From assembly GCA_038253135.1 (NCBI GenBank), contig JBBSHJ010000127.1:1-7800 (forward strand): DNA of 7,800 nucleotides, read 5' to 3'. Positions 7,034-7,800 of the stretch are shown piece after piece. Source of the DNA: JBBSHJ01 sp038253135 (GTDB lineage Bacteria; Actinomycetota; Actinomycetes; Mycobacteriales; QHCD01). A model generated the notes under the pieces. The model did not search any database. It saw only the letters and a program-made list of their open reading frames with translations, and had not been told where the DNA came from. Position 1 is the stretch's first letter. Each line of letters opens with the position of its first letter. The position numbers and the translations under genes are program-made.

Positions 7034-7319
7034 ATGGCCGTAAGTGATCAGCAACGGCCGCGGGCAACGCGGTGGCTCGGCTGGGTGGAGCGTGAATCGG
7101 TTACGAGGGCCAGCGCTGGCGGCAACTGCCGGAAAATCAGGGAGGAGCACGAGGTGATCGTGCACGCCGAGCGGCCCCATGATTGAGACGGTGCCGGTCG
7201 AACGCGTGCGGTTGGACGCCGGGAGGGTGACCGACACCAGAGGGTCGACGGCGCGGGCGCTGAACCCGAGCGTGAACGAGAGTAGACGAGAGATCGAGCA
7301 CAGGGAGGCAAGGCGATGA
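7034..7319 (+). pseudogene. Frameshifted DUF2382-only gene or relic
   Basis: Two frames together match the DUF2382 half of the protein encoded at 6071. From ATG 7034 the first frame reads VERESVTRASAGGN, then IREEHEVIVHAERP, against VEREPITEANREA and EEEHEVTLSSERP. It then hits TGA at 7183-7185. One base less in CCCC at 7175-7178 would continue into IETVPVERVRLDAGRVTD and on to NESRREIEH, against ETVPVERVRLDTETVTEEQ and DEVRKERIDE. The joined product would be about 94 residues. GAGGA at 7025-7029 could serve as ribosome site. The stop TGA 7317-7319 overlaps the next gene's ATG (ATGA), a sign of a once or still functional operon member. The two DUF2382 copies differ at many third codon positions, so the copying is not recent. 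Frameshift by decay or by sequencing error cannot be told apart here. Confidence 0.6.
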
Positions 7320-7800
7320 CCGAAGAGCTGTCGGTGAAGGACAAGGCGTCTGAGTCCATGCAAGCCGGGAAACAGGCGACCGGCGAGGTAGCGCAGACCG
7401 CGGCGGGCAAGGCCCAGGAGGTCGCCGTAGAGACGAAGGCTCAGGCCCGCAATCTCGTTAGCGAAGCCGGCGACCAGCTGCGTAGCCATGTTGGAGAGCA
7501 GCATGGCAACGCGGTCACGAGTCTGCGCTCGCTGGCCGATGAGCTGCACTCGATGGCTGGCAACGGTCAGTCCGGCGGCGCGGCCACGGAGTTGGTAGGT
7601 CAGGCCGCGGACCGGACTCGTGGTGCTGCGGATTGGCTCGGTGCGCGGGAACCCGGGGAACTGCTGGAGGAACTCCGCCGCTTCGCGCGTCGCCGGCCGG
7701 GTGCGTTCCTACTCGGTGCCTGGGGCGCCGGCGTGGTGGCCGGCCGACTCACGCGCGGCGCCGTCGGGGCACACAGCGATGAGGGAAACGACAGCGTAAC
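7316..7800 (+). CDS. Ala/Gln-rich helical protein with one membrane segment, 3' end beyond the window
   Basis: The first 161 residues are visible and the frame is still open at the right edge. ATG 7316 follows AGGGAGG at 7302-7308 with a 7-base spacer. Residues 1-110 are hydrophilic and probably one or more long amphipathic helices or a coiled coil (KDKASESMQAGKQATGEVAQ, later TAAGKAQEVAVETKAQARNL), similar in character to LEA-like or apolipoprotein-like helices. A short positive stretch RRFARRR (121-127) precedes a Gly-rich hydrophobic segment PGAFLLGAWGAGVVAGRL (128-145), probably one membrane pass, then a charged tail. This tail pattern occurs in actinobacterial proteins found beside phage-holin-like and DUF3618 membrane proteins (established knowledge, recalled). 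It is probably an envelope or stress protein; no enzymatic motif is visible. ATGA overlap with the DUF2382 relic suggests a shared transcript. Confidence 0.75.
   Translation, partial: MTEELSVKDKASESMQAGKQATGEVAQTAAGKAQEVAVETKAQARNLVSEAGDQLRSHVGEQHGNAVTSLRSLADELHSMAGNGQSGGAATELVGQAADRTRGAADWLGAREPGELLEELRRFARRRPGAFLLGAWGAGVVAGRLTRGAVGAHSDEGNDSV

Overview
The window reads as high-GC actinobacterial chromosome, most likely from the order Mycobacteriales (Gordonia, Nocardia, Mycobacterium or relatives). The reasons are strong G/C at third codon positions, GTG starts, and a divergent eccC < > eccD-mycP arrangement that matches the ESX-4 type VII secretion locus of Mycobacterium tuberculosis. Genus cannot be fixed from the sequence alone.

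Left part (1-3296): an ESX-4-like locus. The 5' end of eccC runs leftward out of the window. eccD and mycP run rightward and overlap by 23 bp. mycP is intact, with a complete Asp/His/Asn/Ser subtilase catalytic set, a signal peptide and a C-terminal membrane anchor. Both eccC and eccD are broken by one-base differences, each at a G or C homopolymer: an apparent extra G at 59-61 in eccC, an apparent missing G at 1034-1036 in eccD, and probably a missing C at 560-563 near the eccD start. These are either real decay or homopolymer sequencing errors. eccB, which lies next to mycP4 in M. tuberculosis, is not found.

Middle part (3297-5410): about 0.86 kb without a recognisable gene, then a two-gene unit joined by a GTGA stop/start overlap. 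The first gene encodes a small 101-residue protein resembling a PRC-barrel domain, behind a very strong ribosome binding site. The second encodes an unusually long (317 residue) TetR-family regulator.

Right part (5411-7800): about 0.66 kb of non-coding or degraded sequence that ends in a compact regulatory region. There two palindromes (centres 5853 and 5876) coincide with a candidate -35/-10 promoter pair, and a third palindrome follows. Next comes a PRC-barrel + DUF2382 (YsnF-like) stress protein gene, then a second, frameshifted DUF2382-only gene or relic, whose stop overlaps the start of a coiled, Ala/Gln-rich protein with one membrane segment that runs off the right edge.

Working model (inference): the TetR protein controls the downstream PRC/DUF2382 envelope-stress cluster through the twin palindromes, and the small PRC-like protein is a diverged relative of the PRC half of the DUF2382 protein. 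The cluster sits where a complete ESX-4 locus would be expected to continue into eccB.
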